Origin: Oscillospiraceae bacterium | Lineage (GTDB): Bacteria > Bacillota > Clostridia > Oscillospirales > Ruminococcaceae | Direction: 5' to 3' | Length of the DNA: 51,570 bases | NCBI GenBank assembly: GCA_021199335.1 | Contig: JAJQIG010000037.1 | Coordinates: forward strand, 1-51,570 | Shown here: positions 1 to 9,492 of the stretch, piece after piece | How the letters are laid out: every line of letters begins with the position of its first letter | How positions within the stretch are numbered: the first letter of the stretch is position 1 | Program-made: the position numbers and the translations under genes | Notes under the pieces: generated by a model | What the model saw: only the letters and a program-made list of their open reading frames with translations | Database searches by the model: none | What the model was told of the DNA's origin: nothing

Positions 1-10
1 GAAGATGGAA

Positions 11-189
11 CCCGCCGCCTAAGAGGCGGGGGACATCGGCAGCATTGTTATATTGCCATAAGCACCGAAAATTTTCTTGAAAACAAGTTCAAGCTTCGGT
101 TTAACTGCTTCTTTGTGAGCTGTTCATCGGACGCAGCCCCCTAGCTTGCTTTGTATCGACAGCCGCAAGCCCTACCGCAGTTCTTTCTC
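11..189 (-). ncRNA. Candidate 6S-like small RNA
   Basis: This stretch has no supportable ORF, yet lies between a terminator (245-289) and a strong promoter (196-224) reading toward the window start, so it forms its own transcription unit of about 180 nt. Seen on the minus strand: the 5' part (CGG-UA-GGG then GCGGC) can pair with the 3' part (GCUGC then CCC-CCG) to close a long hairpin, and an inner hairpin has ACCGAA/TTCGGT plus CTTGAA/TTCAAG arms. Size, closing stem, isolated promoter and the CUUGAAC...UUCAAG arm resemble 6S RNA (ssrS), which binds sigma-A RNA polymerase. The identity is inference; the fold was made by eye and the 3' end may run past the window edge. Confidence 0.4.
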
Positions 190-195
190 AACAAT

Positions 196-224
196 ATTAT
201 ACCACATTTCCTCGGTTATTTCAA
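196..224 (-). promoter_or_regulatory. Strong sigma-A promoter for the small RNA
   Basis: On the minus strand TTGAAA (219-224) is followed by exactly 17 bases and a perfect TATAAT (196-201). The expected start is near 189, and no coding region lies downstream within the window. Confidence 0.7.
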
Positions 225-244
225 TACAAATTCCCGCAGCACAG

Positions 245-289
245 AAAAAAAGCAGGGAGGAAAACAGAGCATCCCCCTATTTCCCTCCC
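245..289 (-). terminator. Intrinsic terminator after the hydrolase gene
   Basis: Minus-strand arms GGGAGG (284-289) with AAA (280-282), and CCTCCC (255-260) with TTTT (261-264), are followed by a seven-U run (245-251). The 5' arm is formed by the last codons of the hydrolase gene. It separates the preceding operon from the small RNA unit. Confidence 0.7.
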
Positions 290-1020
290 ATAATATTTTC
301 GCATATAAAATCAGCCGCAAGCGACATTTGAGTTCCCGAATCAATGGTCGGTTCACCATCGCCCTGCTGTTCGCCATACATACCGAAGCCCGCATGGCAT
401 CCGCCCTCAATAATATACTCACTGAAATTATCGGGCAGATTGGATTTGCATTCTTCATATTTATCTCGGTCCAAAACTCCATCCTCCGAGCCGTAGATGC
501 TTATAACATTAAGGCTTGTGCCGCTTAGGTCAGCGGTTGAATATGCGGCGAGGAGAATAAGGCCGCCAAGCTCGTCTGTATGGCTCGAAGCGTAGGAAGC
601 CGCCATTGCCCCGCCGAGGGAATGCCCGCCTATGTACCAGCTACCGACATTCGGGTATCTTGCCTGCAGGCCATAGGCCGCATTGCTGTCAAACACCGCA
701 AGATTAAAGGGCATCTCCACAAGCAAACAAAGCACTCCTTCACCTGCAAGGAGCTGCATAAGCGGCGAATATGCCGTATACTCAACCTTTCCGCCCGGAT
801 AGAAAATAAGCCCGCACTCAGGCTCGGACTCCGGCTCAAAGGCTATAACCCCGTCACTGTATTCAACAACCGATGCATACAGGTTATTCACCATAGTCTG
901 CTGAACATAATCATCCGCAGGGTAATAATCGCAGAGATACACCATAATCCCCGAAACAACTGATACAACCACCGCCAAAATAACGGCGGCTGTAATCAGC
1001 TTTTTGCTTTTCGCACTCAT
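277..1020 (-). CDS. Alpha/beta hydrolase, membrane-anchored
   Basis: A 247-residue protein with one N-terminal hydrophobic helix (residues about 8-29), probably a signal anchor that places the enzyme outside the membrane. The nucleophile elbow GGHSLGG lies at 131-137 (Ser134). An acid candidate is Asp in YGSEDGVLD (about 179), and the histidine in EGGCHAGFG (about 214) completes the triad. This is the alpha/beta hydrolase fold of small esterases and dienelactone hydrolase-like proteins; the substrate is unknown. Its ATG overlaps the TGA of the flavin reductase gene by 4 bases, so the two are translationally coupled. It is the last gene of the operon and its 3' end forms part of the terminator. 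Confidence 0.8.
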   Translation of the reverse strand: MSAKSKKLITAAVILAVVVSVVSGIMVYLCDYYPADDYVQQTMVNNLYASVVEYSDGVIAFEPESEPECGLIFYPGGKVEYTAYSPLMQLLAGEGVLCLLVEMPFNLAVFDSNAAYGLQARYPNVGSWYIGGHSLGGAMAASYASSHTDELGGLILLAAYSTADLSGTSLNVISIYGSEDGVLDRDKYEECKSNLPDNFSEYIIEGGCHAGFGMYGEQQGDGEPTIDSGTQMSLAADFICENIMGGK

Positions 1021-1529
1021 TTGCTGTATACCTTTATGATTTCGCCGATGTACTGCCTATGCACGGGGTCGTTGCCGTACCATTTGTTCCTTTCATCGGC
1101 ATTCAGCTTTTCAAGGTCAAAATCCCCCGCATAAAGCTTACGGCAAACAAGGACAAAGCTTGCCTCGTTGAAAGCGGTTGTTCCGTCGGTAAAGAAAGGC
1201 GTAAGGCCCGTCTTTTCGGCTTTATTGACATCACGCCCCGAATTTGCTCCGCAGAATTTAAGGGCATCCTTCTTGTCGGGTTCATTTTCAACATCGAAGA
1301 AGCTGACGGTGAAAAGGTCGTTCTTTTCCATAAATTCGTAGGTGTAACGATTATGGCGCACAACAGCTTCAAAAGTGTCCTTGCCCCACATTACCCCCAT
1401 AAAACCCCAGCTTGCGGTCATGGTATTGTAACCATCCTTATCGCCCGATGTGATAAGAAACCAATCCTTGCCTATTCTTTCCCAAGGATTTACCAAAAGA
1501 TCCGATATTTTGATTTCATTAAGTGACAT
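1017..1529 (-). CDS. Flavin reductase-like FMN-binding protein
   Basis: A 170-residue single-domain protein of the flavin reductase/flavoredoxin-like split-barrel family. The typical core is visible: a loop ending ITSGDKDGYNTMTASWG, then a run with VVRHNRYTYEFMEKN followed by FTVSFF. Members bind FMN and move electrons between NAD(P)H and acceptors in the cytoplasm; the acceptor cannot be told from sequence. No signal peptide. It overlaps the downstream hydrolase by 4 bases and lies 38 bases after rlmH, so it is the fourth gene of the operon. Confidence 0.8.
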   Translation of the reverse strand: MSLNEIKISDLLVNPWERIGKDWFLITSGDKDGYNTMTASWGFMGVMWGKDTFEAVVRHNRYTYEFMEKNDLFTVSFFDVENEPDKKDALKFCGANSGRDVNKAEKTGLTPFFTDGTTAFNEASFVLVCRKLYAGDFDLEKLNADERNKWYGNDPVHRQYIGEIIKVYSK

Positions 1530-1567
1530 AGCTTTTTCCTCCTTGATATTATTGTATGAATACGTTT

Positions 1568-2053
1568 TTATTTATGATACTTTCCCCCATTGTTTATTCT
1601 GAATGCACGATAAAGCTGTTCAAGGAGCATTACCCTTGCAAGCTGATGGGGAAAGGTCATTACTGACATTGAAAGCCTTAAATCCGACATTGCCTTCACC
1701 TCCTCCGCAATGCCGAATGAGCTTCCCACAACGATATTGAGGGTACTTTTGCCATATGCGGGAATTTTTTCGATTTTTTCCGCAAGCTCCTCGGAAGAAA
1801 GCTGCTTTCCCTCAATACACATTGTAATATTAAAGTAATTATTTCCGATAAGTAAATCAGATATAGCCTTACCCTCAGCGGAAAGAGCCGCCTTAATCTC
1901 CTTTTCCGATGGATTGTCGGGCAGGCGGCATTCGTTAAGCTCGATGATGTTCAACCTGCAAAAGCCCTGAAGCCGTTTCTGATACTCCAAACAAGCATCA
2001 CGGAGGTAACTCTCTTTAAGTTTCCCTACTGTAATAAGGTTTATACTAAGCAT
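1568..2053 (-). CDS. rlmH: 23S rRNA (pseudouridine1915-N3)-methyltransferase RlmH
   Basis: RlmH is a SPOUT-fold methyltransferase that uses S-adenosylmethionine to methylate N3 of pseudouridine 1915 in helix 69 of 23S rRNA on assembled ribosomes. The 161-residue product starts MLSINLITVGKLKESYL and ends with the family signature YRAFRINNGGKYHK; the SAM loop shows as VVGSSFGIAEEV. Family length is about 159. I chose the ATG at 2053 rather than the upstream in-frame start at 2077 because GGAG lies 12 bases before it and the family begins there. It follows walJ by 86 bases, a conserved Firmicutes arrangement. Confidence 0.95.
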   Translation of the reverse strand: MLSINLITVGKLKESYLRDACLEYQKRLQGFCRLNIIELNECRLPDNPSEKEIKAALSAEGKAISDLLIGNNYFNITMCIEGKQLSSEELAEKIEKIPAYGKSTLNIVVGSSFGIAEEVKAMSDLRLSMSVMTFPHQLARVMLLEQLYRAFRINNGGKYHK

Positions 2054-2139
2054 AGCACATTCTCCGTTAAAAATCAACAGTTTTTCTCAAAAATTTACAA
2101 CTTTTTTCTGCAGACGGCATTAAACAGGGGGAAATCGCC

Positions 2140-2916
2140 CTAAAACGCAATAAATTCTCCCCTTGTTTCAACGGGGGCGACGGTAAGTATGTAATCCGAA
2201 TTTCGGACAAATCCGCCAAGATATTTTACTACGGTGCTTTCGGCGAGCTGCGGCGTATTATTCTCCTGCGAAAGATGACCGAGGATAAGCCTTGTTGTTC
2301 CGCTTTCCACAAGCCTTGCGGCAAATTTTCCGCAATCGTCATTGGAAAGGTGACCGTTATTCGAGAAAATTCGTGTTTTAAGGTAATATTCATACGGTCC
2401 GTTCCGAAGCATTTCAACGTCATAATTCGCCTCAAGAAGAACCGCGTCCGCGCCGAGCAGATTCTCCTCCACAATGTCCGTAATATGCCCCAAATCGGTG
2501 CAGACGGCGCAGCTTTTTCCATCGCCGAAGGTTATTCTGTATCCGCAGGATTCCCCCGTATCGTGGTCTGTTGGGAAGCAGCGCACATTCATTCCGATAA
2601 TATCGGCGCTTTCCTTAAGCTCCTCGCATTTGCCGTTAATGCAGCCCCTATCCTCAAGGATATCAAGCGTATATGCCTGCGCATAAACCGTTATGGGATG
2701 CTTTTTTGTAAGGACGGAAAGTCCCTTTATATGGTCGGAATGCTCATGCGTAACAAACACCGCCTTAATGCAGGATGTGGAAAGTCCGTTAAGCTCCAAC
2801 GCTTTACACAAACGAGAATAGGACACTCCGTCATCTATTAAAATGCCCTGCTCCTTTGTGCCGATATATGTACAGTTTCCTTTGCTTGATGAAAAGAGCG
2901 GATAAATTCTTGCCAA
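2140..2916 (-). CDS. walJ: MBL-fold metallohydrolase, YycJ/WalJ family
   Basis: A 258-residue metallo-beta-lactamase fold protein. The metal-binding motif HEHSDH is in THEHSDHIKGL (about residues 55-65), with later ligands in CFPTDHDTGES and the LGHLSQENN segment near the C terminus. Family members (YycJ/WalJ, sometimes called VicX) are thought to be exonuclease-like and influence DNA replication and repair and cell division. In many Firmicutes the gene closes the walRKHIJ operon and is followed by rlmH; here the pair is kept but the wal two-component genes are absent and a YfhO-like gene lies only 6 bases upstream. Confidence 0.85.
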   Translation of the reverse strand: MARIYPLFSSSKGNCTYIGTKEQGILIDDGVSYSRLCKALELNGLSTSCIKAVFVTHEHSDHIKGLSVLTKKHPITVYAQAYTLDILEDRGCINGKCEELKESADIIGMNVRCFPTDHDTGESCGYRITFGDGKSCAVCTDLGHITDIVEENLLGADAVLLEANYDVEMLRNGPYEYYLKTRIFSNNGHLSNDDCGKFAARLVESGTTRLILGHLSQENNTPQLAESTVVKYLGGFVRNSDYILTVAPVETRGEFIAF

Positions 2917-2922
2917 TTTTCC

Positions 2923-5214
2923 TTAAACCTCCGTGTTCCTTCTTCTGCGGAAATAAGCTGCCGCAGCGATATATACAACCAAACCCGCTCCGCCGACTGC
3001 GGAACAGTAAGCGCCCACGCTTCGGGCGGCGGAATGATATTCAAGCCTTACGGTGTGGGTTCCTTCCTGCACGGGAACAGCCATAAAGCCGATATTTGCA
3101 TTATACAGCTTTACTTCGCATCCGTCAACATAGGCAGTGAAATTATCACTGTAAGCAGCGCTGAAAAATACAAGCTCCGATTCCTCAAGGGTTATTTCCG
3201 CCGTAAAGCCGCTTCCGTCCGAAGTAAAGCTGTCGGCATAATTTTCCCTGCGTTTTTCACATTCGGATGAAATTTCATCATCGCTCATCTCCCGAATTTC
3301 GCTTTCGGGCAGCTCCTGCAGATAATCGGAAACCTCCGCTGTATCCTCAACAACCAAAGCCTTGAGCATTATGCTTTTCCTGATATTCTCATCGAGCGAA
3401 TCAAACCTTTCCCTTGAAATGCAATAGCTGTAGCAAAAGCCCATCGGAATAAAATCAGGATTTTCAAAGATATAATATATCCCCTGCTGTTCCTCAAGGG
3501 TATGCCTATCGGAAAACTCCGCCGTTGAATCGGAGGACAATATAACATATTCGACCGAACAAAGGCATTCCGATACGTAATCGCTGTAAATTTCGGAATA
3601 GTCCATGCCAAGCGCTTCGCAGTATTCGTAGATATAAGGGTTAACGCTGCTGTTGAAAAAATAGAGGGAGCTTTCTCCCCAAAGCAGGTTTCTGTTGCAG
3701 AACCAATCGCCGCAGGAAACCCTTCTCCCATAGGAGGTCTGCTCAATTTCGGGATATGCTTCAAACGAGCCTGCCGCCAAGCTCGGATACTGCGTTTCGC
3801 CCATGCCAAAAAGAATCGTGCTTTCCATAAGGAAGAACGACATTCCAACCGTAATGACAAGCGTCTTTTTCGCATAACCCTCATCAAATTTTATTGCCGC
3901 CGTTAGGGCAAGTCCAACAAGGGTAATGATTATCAACGTCCATTTCTGCACATTGCTGTAATATGCGCCGACCTTGAACAGCGTAAGCCTTTCTATCGGG
4001 AAGATGATGGAGAACGCCGCTATCGCAAGGACGACAGCCGCATTCACAGCAGCCCCAAGCCTAATCCCCGTCTGTTTGTTTTCAAGAGCCAAAGCGGTCA
4101 TAACCGACATCACAAGCGTTGGCGCAAACATCCACCTTGCATAGTAGGTTGTTCTTCCGAGGGTGAAAAGGCTGTTCAATATCGGAACAAATGCTATTAC
4201 CGCGCATATTGCCGCAAGCCTTGCCCACACGCTTTTCCTGTTTGCGCACATATATGCGATAACGCCCGACATTCCGAACATGGGAAGATACATTGACTGC
4301 GACGACCATCTTGAACCCATAGTCTGCCCGCCGACAAAATCGGGGAAAATATTTGTATACCCTTGGATTTCGGGAGCCATAAAAATTGACTGGATAATCC
4401 TTGTGTACCTCCACGGCGTTTCATAGAAAAGCATCCGAAAGGGGCTGCTTAACGAATATGCGTCCCCAAACCTCGGATTGCCCGAAACACCCACAATCGC
4501 AGGGACAAGGACAAATCCTGCGGCCGCTGCGCCGAGAACCGATTCAGCGGCAAGGCACAGAAAATCCTTGAATCCGATACGGAAATTCTCATCCGAAAGC
4601 CTTACAAGGAAGTAGATTACGATAAAAATTACTTCAATAACAAATATGTAATAATTAACGAATGCGCACAGCGCAACAGCTATGCCGAAGAAACCTCTTC
4701 TTTTCTCCGTAACGGCAAGCTCGAGCGAATAAAGCAGCAGCGGAAAGAATGCCAGCGCATCAAGATAGTGAAAAACAAGATTCACCAACTGAAAACCCGA
4801 AAATGTATAAAGCACAGCCGCAATAAGTGCGCAATCCTTATCCCCGCAAAAGCGTGATGCGTACAAGTATGAATTAAGCCCGCAGACTCCGAATTTGAGC
4901 GCAATAACAAAGGGCAGAGCATACAATGCGATTTTCTGCGGAACAAGCGCCATAATAAGCATAAACGGACTGAAAAGGTTATAGAAGCTGTAGGCATCAA
5001 GGAAATCAAGACCCGTTCCTGCGTTGAAATCATACTGCGGAACGCTGTAATTTCCGCTGAGATAGAGCGTAAACGGCACTTGCTGAGCATTGAAATCCCC
5101 ATAAAAGCAAAAAACCATTCCGTTTTGCGCCACATAGGGAATTACCGCCGCAATAAACACCGCCAAACCTATCAAAAAGGCGGCAAGGCAGTATTTTCTG
5201 TTATCCGTCAGCAA
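2923..5214 (-). CDS. YfhO-family polytopic membrane protein
   Basis: A 763-residue protein with about a dozen transmembrane helices in the first 450 residues, a large extracytoplasmic C-terminal region (about 460-735) and a last helix before the basic tail RRRRN. The early loop YGDFNAQQVPF and the following aromatic-rich segment fit the YfhO family, GT-C-like proteins implicated in glycosylating lipoteichoic acid or other envelope polymers. The donor and acceptor are not evident. The first usable codon is TTG at 5214 with no convincing Shine-Dalgarno sequence, so the exact start is uncertain. It is the first gene of the walJ-rlmH operon and diverges from feoA. Confidence 0.75.
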   Translation of the reverse strand: MLTDNRKYCLAAFLIGLAVFIAAVIPYVAQNGMVFCFYGDFNAQQVPFTLYLSGNYSVPQYDFNAGTGLDFLDAYSFYNLFSPFMLIMALVPQKIALYALPFVIALKFGVCGLNSYLYASRFCGDKDCALIAAVLYTFSGFQLVNLVFHYLDALAFFPLLLYSLELAVTEKRRGFFGIAVALCAFVNYYIFVIEVIFIVIYFLVRLSDENFRIGFKDFLCLAAESVLGAAAAGFVLVPAIVGVSGNPRFGDAYSLSSPFRMLFYETPWRYTRIIQSIFMAPEIQGYTNIFPDFVGGQTMGSRWSSQSMYLPMFGMSGVIAYMCANRKSVWARLAAICAVIAFVPILNSLFTLGRTTYYARWMFAPTLVMSVMTALALENKQTGIRLGAAVNAAVVLAIAAFSIIFPIERLTLFKVGAYYSNVQKWTLIIITLVGLALTAAIKFDEGYAKKTLVITVGMSFFLMESTILFGMGETQYPSLAAGSFEAYPEIEQTSYGRRVSCGDWFCNRNLLWGESSLYFFNSSVNPYIYEYCEALGMDYSEIYSDYVSECLCSVEYVILSSDSTAEFSDRHTLEEQQGIYYIFENPDFIPMGFCYSYCISRERFDSLDENIRKSIMLKALVVEDTAEVSDYLQELPESEIREMSDDEISSECEKRRENYADSFTSDGSGFTAEITLEESELVFFSAAYSDNFTAYVDGCEVKLYNANIGFMAVPVQEGTHTVRLEYHSAARSVGAYCSAVGGAGLVVYIAAAAYFRRRRNTEV

Positions 5215-5340
5215 GCAATCACAACCAATCCGAATGTAACCATAATTTTTTTCGGGAATATAATATAGCGGATAATACCGTTTTCCCCGAAGGAGGTTTT
5301 GCGGTTTATCCCATTAAATTTCATGGAGATGCAGTTTTTT

Positions 5341-5577
5341 ATGATTATACAAAACAGTCTTCATTCCCTTAATGAGGGGATGAGCGCAAGGGTAGTGCGG
5401 CTTGACAATGAAGGAAGTATGCGCCGCAGACTACAGGACATAGGTCTTATTGAGGGCACAAGGGTCCTTTGCCTTCAAAGAAGCCCATCGGGCGACCCAA
5501 TCGCATACCTCATAAGGGGCGCAGTTATTGCGCTCCGTGAGGAGGATAGCTCCAAGGTATTGGTGGAAGCGATTTAA
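5341..5577 (+). CDS. feoA: FeoA-family protein
   Basis: A small (78-residue) SH3-like FeoA domain: NEGMSARVV, then the conserved RRRLQDIGLIEGT turn and SPSGDPIAYLIRG. FeoA proteins are cytoplasmic partners of the ferrous iron transporter FeoB; stand-alone copies also occur as putative regulators. No feoB lies nearby. Start choice is difficult: AGGAGG at 5291-5296 is 2 bases from a TTG (5299) and 26 from ATG 5323, while ATG 5341 has GGAG 12 bases upstream and matches the family N terminus. A longer product starting at 5323 cannot be excluded. Confidence 0.85.
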   Translation: MIIQNSLHSLNEGMSARVVRLDNEGSMRRRLQDIGLIEGTRVLCLQRSPSGDPIAYLIRGAVIALREEDSSKVLVEAI

Positions 5578-5591
5578 TACGCAGTCTTTAT

Positions 5592-5629
5592 TGTGGCGGC
5601 ATCGACAAGCTCCGGTCGGCACCGCCACA
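5592..5629. terminator. Bidirectional terminator between feoA and pheT
   Basis: Perfect 8-bp arms TGTGGCGG (5592-5599) and CCGCCACA (5622-5629), with some further inner pairing, are followed by a T-rich run on the plus strand (TTTATTTTG) and by AATAAAGACTG on the minus strand. It lies between two convergent genes and can serve both. Confidence 0.65.
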
Positions 5630-5650
5630 TTTATTTTGTCAAGAATCGGC

Positions 5651-8059
5651 TTATCCTCTAAGCTCCGCTCCAAGCTTTTCAAGCGCCTTGAGAGCCTTTT
5701 TCATCGCCGAATCAGCCTGTTCATCGGTAAGAGTGCCCTCATGCGAGCGCATTGAAATTGAGTAAGCGATTGATTTTTTGCCCTCGCCTATCTGCTTGCC
5801 CTTATAAACGTCAAAGAGCGTTACCTTTTCAAGAATGCTTCCGACTGCGCCCTTTATTGCCCTTTCAAGCTCAGCGGCGGGAAGGCTGTCATCGCACACA
5901 ATCGCAATGTCACGGGTAGTTGCGGGGAACTTAGGCAAAGCCTTATAAACCTTTTCATCCTCCGCAATCGACATCATTTCGGGAATGCAGAGCTTTGCGG
6001 CGTATGCCTTTACTCCAATGCCGTAATTTTCAAGGGTTTCGGGGTGAAGCTCACCCATAATACCGATTTTTGCGCCGTCCTTTGAAATAACGGCGCATCT
6101 GCCGGGGTGGAATGCGGTTGCTTCGGGGTAATCCTCGCTGCTTGTGCAGGCGGTGTAATCGCATTCGCCGACTCTTACCGCATCGAGAAGCTCCTCGATA
6201 ATTCCCTTTAATTCAAAGAAGTCTGCGTTTCCTCCATACATTCCTATCGCAAGGCGAACAGGCTCGTCGGGGAGAACATCTCCGTTCGGGATATATTCAT
6301 TTCCAAGCTCAAAGAGTCTTGCTTCGGCATTCCTGTTGTTGTAATTCCTTGCAAGAACCTCGCACATTGACGGAAGAATTGTGGTTCTCATAACAGAGGT
6401 ATCCTCGCCGAGCGGATTTGTTATTGTAACCGTTTTGCGCAGCGGACTGTTTTCGGGAAGCCTTATTTTATCAAAGTATTTCGGGCTTATAAAAGAGTAG
6501 GTTGCAATTTCGTAGCATCCGAGGGCAACGGCGGCATCGGAAATTTTCCTTTCAAACCTTTGCTTCGGGGTAAGCTGCGCTTCGGCAACGCCCCTGATAA
6601 TTGTTCCGGGAATCTTGTTGTAGCCGTAAATCCTCGCTACTTCCTCCGCAATATCGGACTTGCACTCAATATCAACCCTTACCGAGGGGGCGTATGCCAT
6701 GCCGTCCTTAACCTCAAAATCAAGCTTTTCAAGGCAGGAAACCATTTCCTCTTCGGAAATATCCGTTCCGAGGAAGTTATTTATCCATTCGGGATTAAAC
6801 TCAACGCCCTTGGGCGCTTTGTCGCTGTAATCGGCGTCGATAATCGTCTTTACAACCTCGCCGCAGCCAAGCTCCTCAACAAGCTCAAAAGCCCTCATAA
6901 TTGCAGGGTAAGCGTTCTGCGGGTCAAGGCCCTTTTCAAAGCGTGAGGATGCATCCGTCCTCATTCCGAGCGTCTTTGCGGTTGTTCTTACAGATGCGCC
7001 GTCAAAGCAGGCGGCCTCGAACACAACATCCACTGTGTCCTCCATAATTCCGCTGTATTCGCCGCCCATAACTCCCGCAACGGCTACGGGCTTTTCCGCA
7101 TCCGCTATAACAAGCATTTTTTCGGTAAGCGTGCGTTCGATTCCGTCAAGGGTAGTAATTTTTTCGCCGTCCTTTGCGTTGCGAATATTAATCTCGTTTC
7201 CGCTTATATAACGAATATCGAATGCGTGCATCGGGTGGCCGTATTCAAGCATTACGTAGTTGGTAATATCGACAAAATTATTGATTGGACGAACTCCGCT
7301 TGCGCGCAGCCTTTCCCTCATCCAGCGGGGCGACATACCAATCTTTACGTTCTTGACAACGCCTGCGATATATCTCGGACAAAGCTCCCTGTTGAGGATG
7401 TCAACCTTGAGCATAGAGCTTATATCGCCGTCAATTCCCTTAAATTCGGGCTTTTTGACAGTGTACGGCTTATCGAAGGTTGCGTGCGCCTCCCTTGCAA
7501 GACCTATTACGGACATACAATCGGGGCGGTTGGAGGTTATCTCAAACTCAACGCTTGTGTCGTTATAGCCGATTGCCTCCTTAAAATCCATACCCGGCTT
7601 GAGGGGAGCGCATCCATCCTCATCCTGCAAAATAAAGATACCGTCTGCGATTGCATAAGGGAAATCATGCGTTGTAAGTCCCAGCTCGCCGAGGGAGCAA
7701 AGCATACCGTTCGATTCAACGCCCCTCAGCTTGCCCTTTTTGATTTTTATTCCGCCGGGAAGAGTAGATCCATCCATAGCAACAGGTACAAGATCCCCCG
7801 CTTTAACATTCGGCGCGCCTGTTACAATCTGAAGCGGTTCTTCTCCGCCGACATCAACAAGGCAAACCACAAGATGATCGGAATTGCCGTGCGGAACAAC
7901 CGAAAGCAGCTTTCCGACGACAACCTTGCTTATTTCGCTGCCCTCCGTTTCATAGCGTTCAACCTTTGAACCGCTTATTGTCATTCCCGAGCAGAACTCC
8001 TTTATCGAAAGGTCGGATACATCGATATAATCCGACAGCCATTTCATTGATAAATCCAT
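5651..8059 (-). CDS. pheT: Phenylalanyl-tRNA synthetase beta subunit
   Basis: An 802-residue full-length PheT, partner of PheS in the alpha2-beta2 enzyme that charges tRNA-Phe. Domains in order: OB-fold tRNA-binding domain (about 40-155, including [20 protein letters not shown]), B3/B4 editing region (about 200-400, with YGHPMHAFD), B5 domain (about 405-475), the catalytic-like core, and the C-terminal ferredoxin-fold anticodon-binding domain (from about 710, [16 protein letters not shown]). It starts [14 protein letters not shown], the usual N terminus. It lies 38 bases after pheS in one T-box-controlled operon and ends in a shared terminator with feoA. Confidence 0.97.
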   Translation of the reverse strand: MDLSMKWLSDYIDVSDLSIKEFCSGMTISGSKVERYETEGSEISKVVVGKLLSVVPHGNSDHLVVCLVDVGGEEPLQIVTGAPNVKAGDLVPVAMDGSTLPGGIKIKKGKLRGVESNGMLCSLGELGLTTHDFPYAIADGIFILQDEDGCAPLKPGMDFKEAIGYNDTSVEFEITSNRPDCMSVIGLAREAHATFDKPYTVKKPEFKGIDGDISSMLKVDILNRELCPRYIAGVVKNVKIGMSPRWMRERLRASGVRPINNFVDITNYVMLEYGHPMHAFDIRYISGNEINIRNAKDGEKITTLDGIERTLTEKMLVIADAEKPVAVAGVMGGEYSGIMEDTVDVVFEAACFDGASVRTTAKTLGMRTDASSRFEKGLDPQNAYPAIMRAFELVEELGCGEVVKTIIDADYSDKAPKGVEFNPEWINNFLGTDISEEEMVSCLEKLDFEVKDGMAYAPSVRVDIECKSDIAEEVARIYGYNKIPGTIIRGVAEAQLTPKQRFERKISDAAVALGCYEIATYSFISPKYFDKIRLPENSPLRKTVTITNPLGEDTSVMRTTILPSMCEVLARNYNNRNAEARLFELGNEYIPNGDVLPDEPVRLAIGMYGGNADFFELKGIIEELLDAVRVGECDYTACTSSEDYPEATAFHPGRCAVISKDGAKIGIMGELHPETLENYGIGVKAYAAKLCIPEMMSIAEDEKVYKALPKFPATTRDIAIVCDDSLPAAELERAIKGAVGSILEKVTLFDVYKGKQIGEGKKSIAYSISMRSHEGTLTDEQADSAMKKALKALEKLGAELRG

Positions 8060-8097
8060 TTAAAATAACCTCCGTTTTCGCTTATTTCTTTCAGTTA

Positions 8098-9117
8098 TCA
8101 AAACTGACCGAGAAATCTCATATCATTCTCATAAAGCAGACGCAGATCGTCTATCTTATATCTTCCCATTGTAATGCGTTCAAGACCTATTCCGAACGCA
8201 AATCCGCTGTAGACCTCGGGATCTATTCCGCATCCCTCAAGAACCTTGGGGTGAACCATGCCTGCGCCCAACAGCTCAATGTAGCCCTCATTCTTGCAGA
8301 GGGGGCAGCCCTCACCTCGGCAGTTAAAGCACATCATATCAACCTCGGCGGAGGGTTCTGTATAAGGGAAATGATGGGGACGCAGACGAATTCGGCAATC
8401 CTCGCCGTAAATTCTTTTCATAAGCAGTTCAAGGGTACCCTTTAGGTCGCCCATTGTAATGCCCTTATCGACGACAAGTCCCTCTATTTGGTGAAAGAGC
8501 GGAGAATGCGTTGCATCGACCGTGTCGGAGCGGTAAACTCTGCCGGGGGAAATTATTCTTATCGGCGGCTTTTTGTTTTCCATAGTTCTTATCTGAACGG
8601 AGGATGTCTGTGTACGGAGGACAACGTTATCGTTGATATAGAACGTGTCCTGAGTATCCCTTGCAGGGTGGTGCTTCGGCATATTAAGGGCTTCAAAGCA
8701 ATAGTGGTCGGTTTCAACCTCGGGTCCCTCGGCAATTTCAAATCCCATGCCGAGGAAAATTTCCTTTATATCGTTAAGCGTTGCGGTAAGAGGATGAAGC
8801 CTTCCGAGGCTCTGCTTTTTTCCCGGGAGGGTAACGTCAAGCTTTTCGGCGGCAAGCTGCTTTTTCGCAAGCTCCGCCTTGAGGGCTTGCGTGCGCTTTG
8901 CAATATCCCCCTCAATCGCCGTGCGAACGGTATTTGCAAGCTGTCCGACAACGGGGCGCTCCTCTGCGGAAAGCGAACCCATCTGCTTTAGAATGGCTGT
9001 AAGCTCGCCTTTCTTTCCGAGAAATTTTACACGGAGATTTTCAAGGGCATCAAGGCTCTCGCATTTGTCAAGCTCCTGCTCGGCAATCTGTTTAATCTCT
9101 TCAAGCCGATTTTTCAT
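8098..9117 (-). CDS. pheS: Phenylalanyl-tRNA synthetase alpha subunit
   Basis: A 339-residue PheS, the catalytic subunit that activates phenylalanine and transfers it to tRNA-Phe. An N-terminal coiled coil (about 1-85) is followed by the class II core: [15 protein letters not shown], motif 2 region [20 protein letters not shown], and motif 3 [19 protein letters not shown] near the C terminus. [14 protein letters not shown] segment (about residues 265-277) inserts four cysteines that could bind metal; such an insert occurs in some bacterial PheS. First gene of the pheST operon, preceded by a T-box leader. Confidence 0.97.
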   Translation of the reverse strand: MKNRLEEIKQIAEQELDKCESLDALENLRVKFLGKKGELTAILKQMGSLSAEERPVVGQLANTVRTAIEGDIAKRTQALKAELAKKQLAAEKLDVTLPGKKQSLGRLHPLTATLNDIKEIFLGMGFEIAEGPEVETDHYCFEALNMPKHHPARDTQDTFYINDNVVLRTQTSSVQIRTMENKKPPIRIISPGRVYRSDTVDATHSPLFHQIEGLVVDKGITMGDLKGTLELLMKRIYGEDCRIRLRPHHFPYTEPSAEVDMMCFNCRGEGCPLCKNEGYIELLGAGMVHPKVLEGCGIDPEVYSGFAFGIGLERITMGRYKIDDLRLLYENDMRFLGQF

Positions 9118-9149
9118 AAAAATATCACCTCATATTATAATTTTCAAAT

Positions 9150-9178
9150 AAAAAAGCCTTATCCCCAAACAGGACAAG
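9150..9178 (-). terminator. T-box-controlled attenuator terminator
   Basis: Minus-strand arms CTTGTCC (9172-9178) and GGATAAG (9158-9164) pair with one mismatch, followed by six U residues (9150-9155), 33 bases before the pheS start. This is the terminator half of the T-box switch. Confidence 0.8.
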
Positions 9179-9485
9179 ACTTCATCTCAGCGATCCTCAA
9201 AGCAAAATTGCAGCAAGGATTGCTTTTTTACCGTTACCACCTATTTCAAAAGGACTGTCATCCCCTTGGCTTTAACGCAGCCGAAACGTTTTTGCCTAAT
9301 TGGCGCCGCCGTTCAGCAAAACCACTCGCGGGGGAATTTGGCTGCTGCGATGCATCGGGCAATTTCAGCGTTATGCCCGCTCTCTGTAAAATGCATTTTC
9401 CTCCCAGCAATTACTGTACCCGGTCAGTGTGTTTAAGGACATATTCTCTTACAAAACGGCAGAAAACTCCTCCCGCCATTTCTTC
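9150..9485 (-). promoter_or_regulatory. T-box leader (tRNA-Phe sensor) of pheST
   Basis: The roughly 340-base leader between the pheST promoter and pheS has T-box features. On the minus strand the T-box sequence AGGTGGTAACG (about 9233-9243) is seen, whose UGGU bulge is complementary to an ACCA tRNA end, as expected for tRNA-Phe with A at the discriminator position. Upstream lies ACAGAGAGCGGG...GCCCG, like the conserved linker and stem II/III region. A terminator (9150-9178) follows the T-box. Known logic: uncharged tRNA-Phe stabilises the antiterminator and allows pheST transcription. I could not assign the specifier codon by eye. Confidence 0.85.
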
Positions 9486-9492
9486 CTCTTAT

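Noticed and set aside
11-125. Minus-strand short frame ending KFSVLMAI
   Set aside because: About 30 codons with no start codon or binding site; the region folds like an RNA and has its own promoter.
7226-7969. Long plus-strand open frame of 247 codons
   Set aside because: It lies wholly antisense to pheT, has no ribosome binding site and its composition mirrors the real gene.
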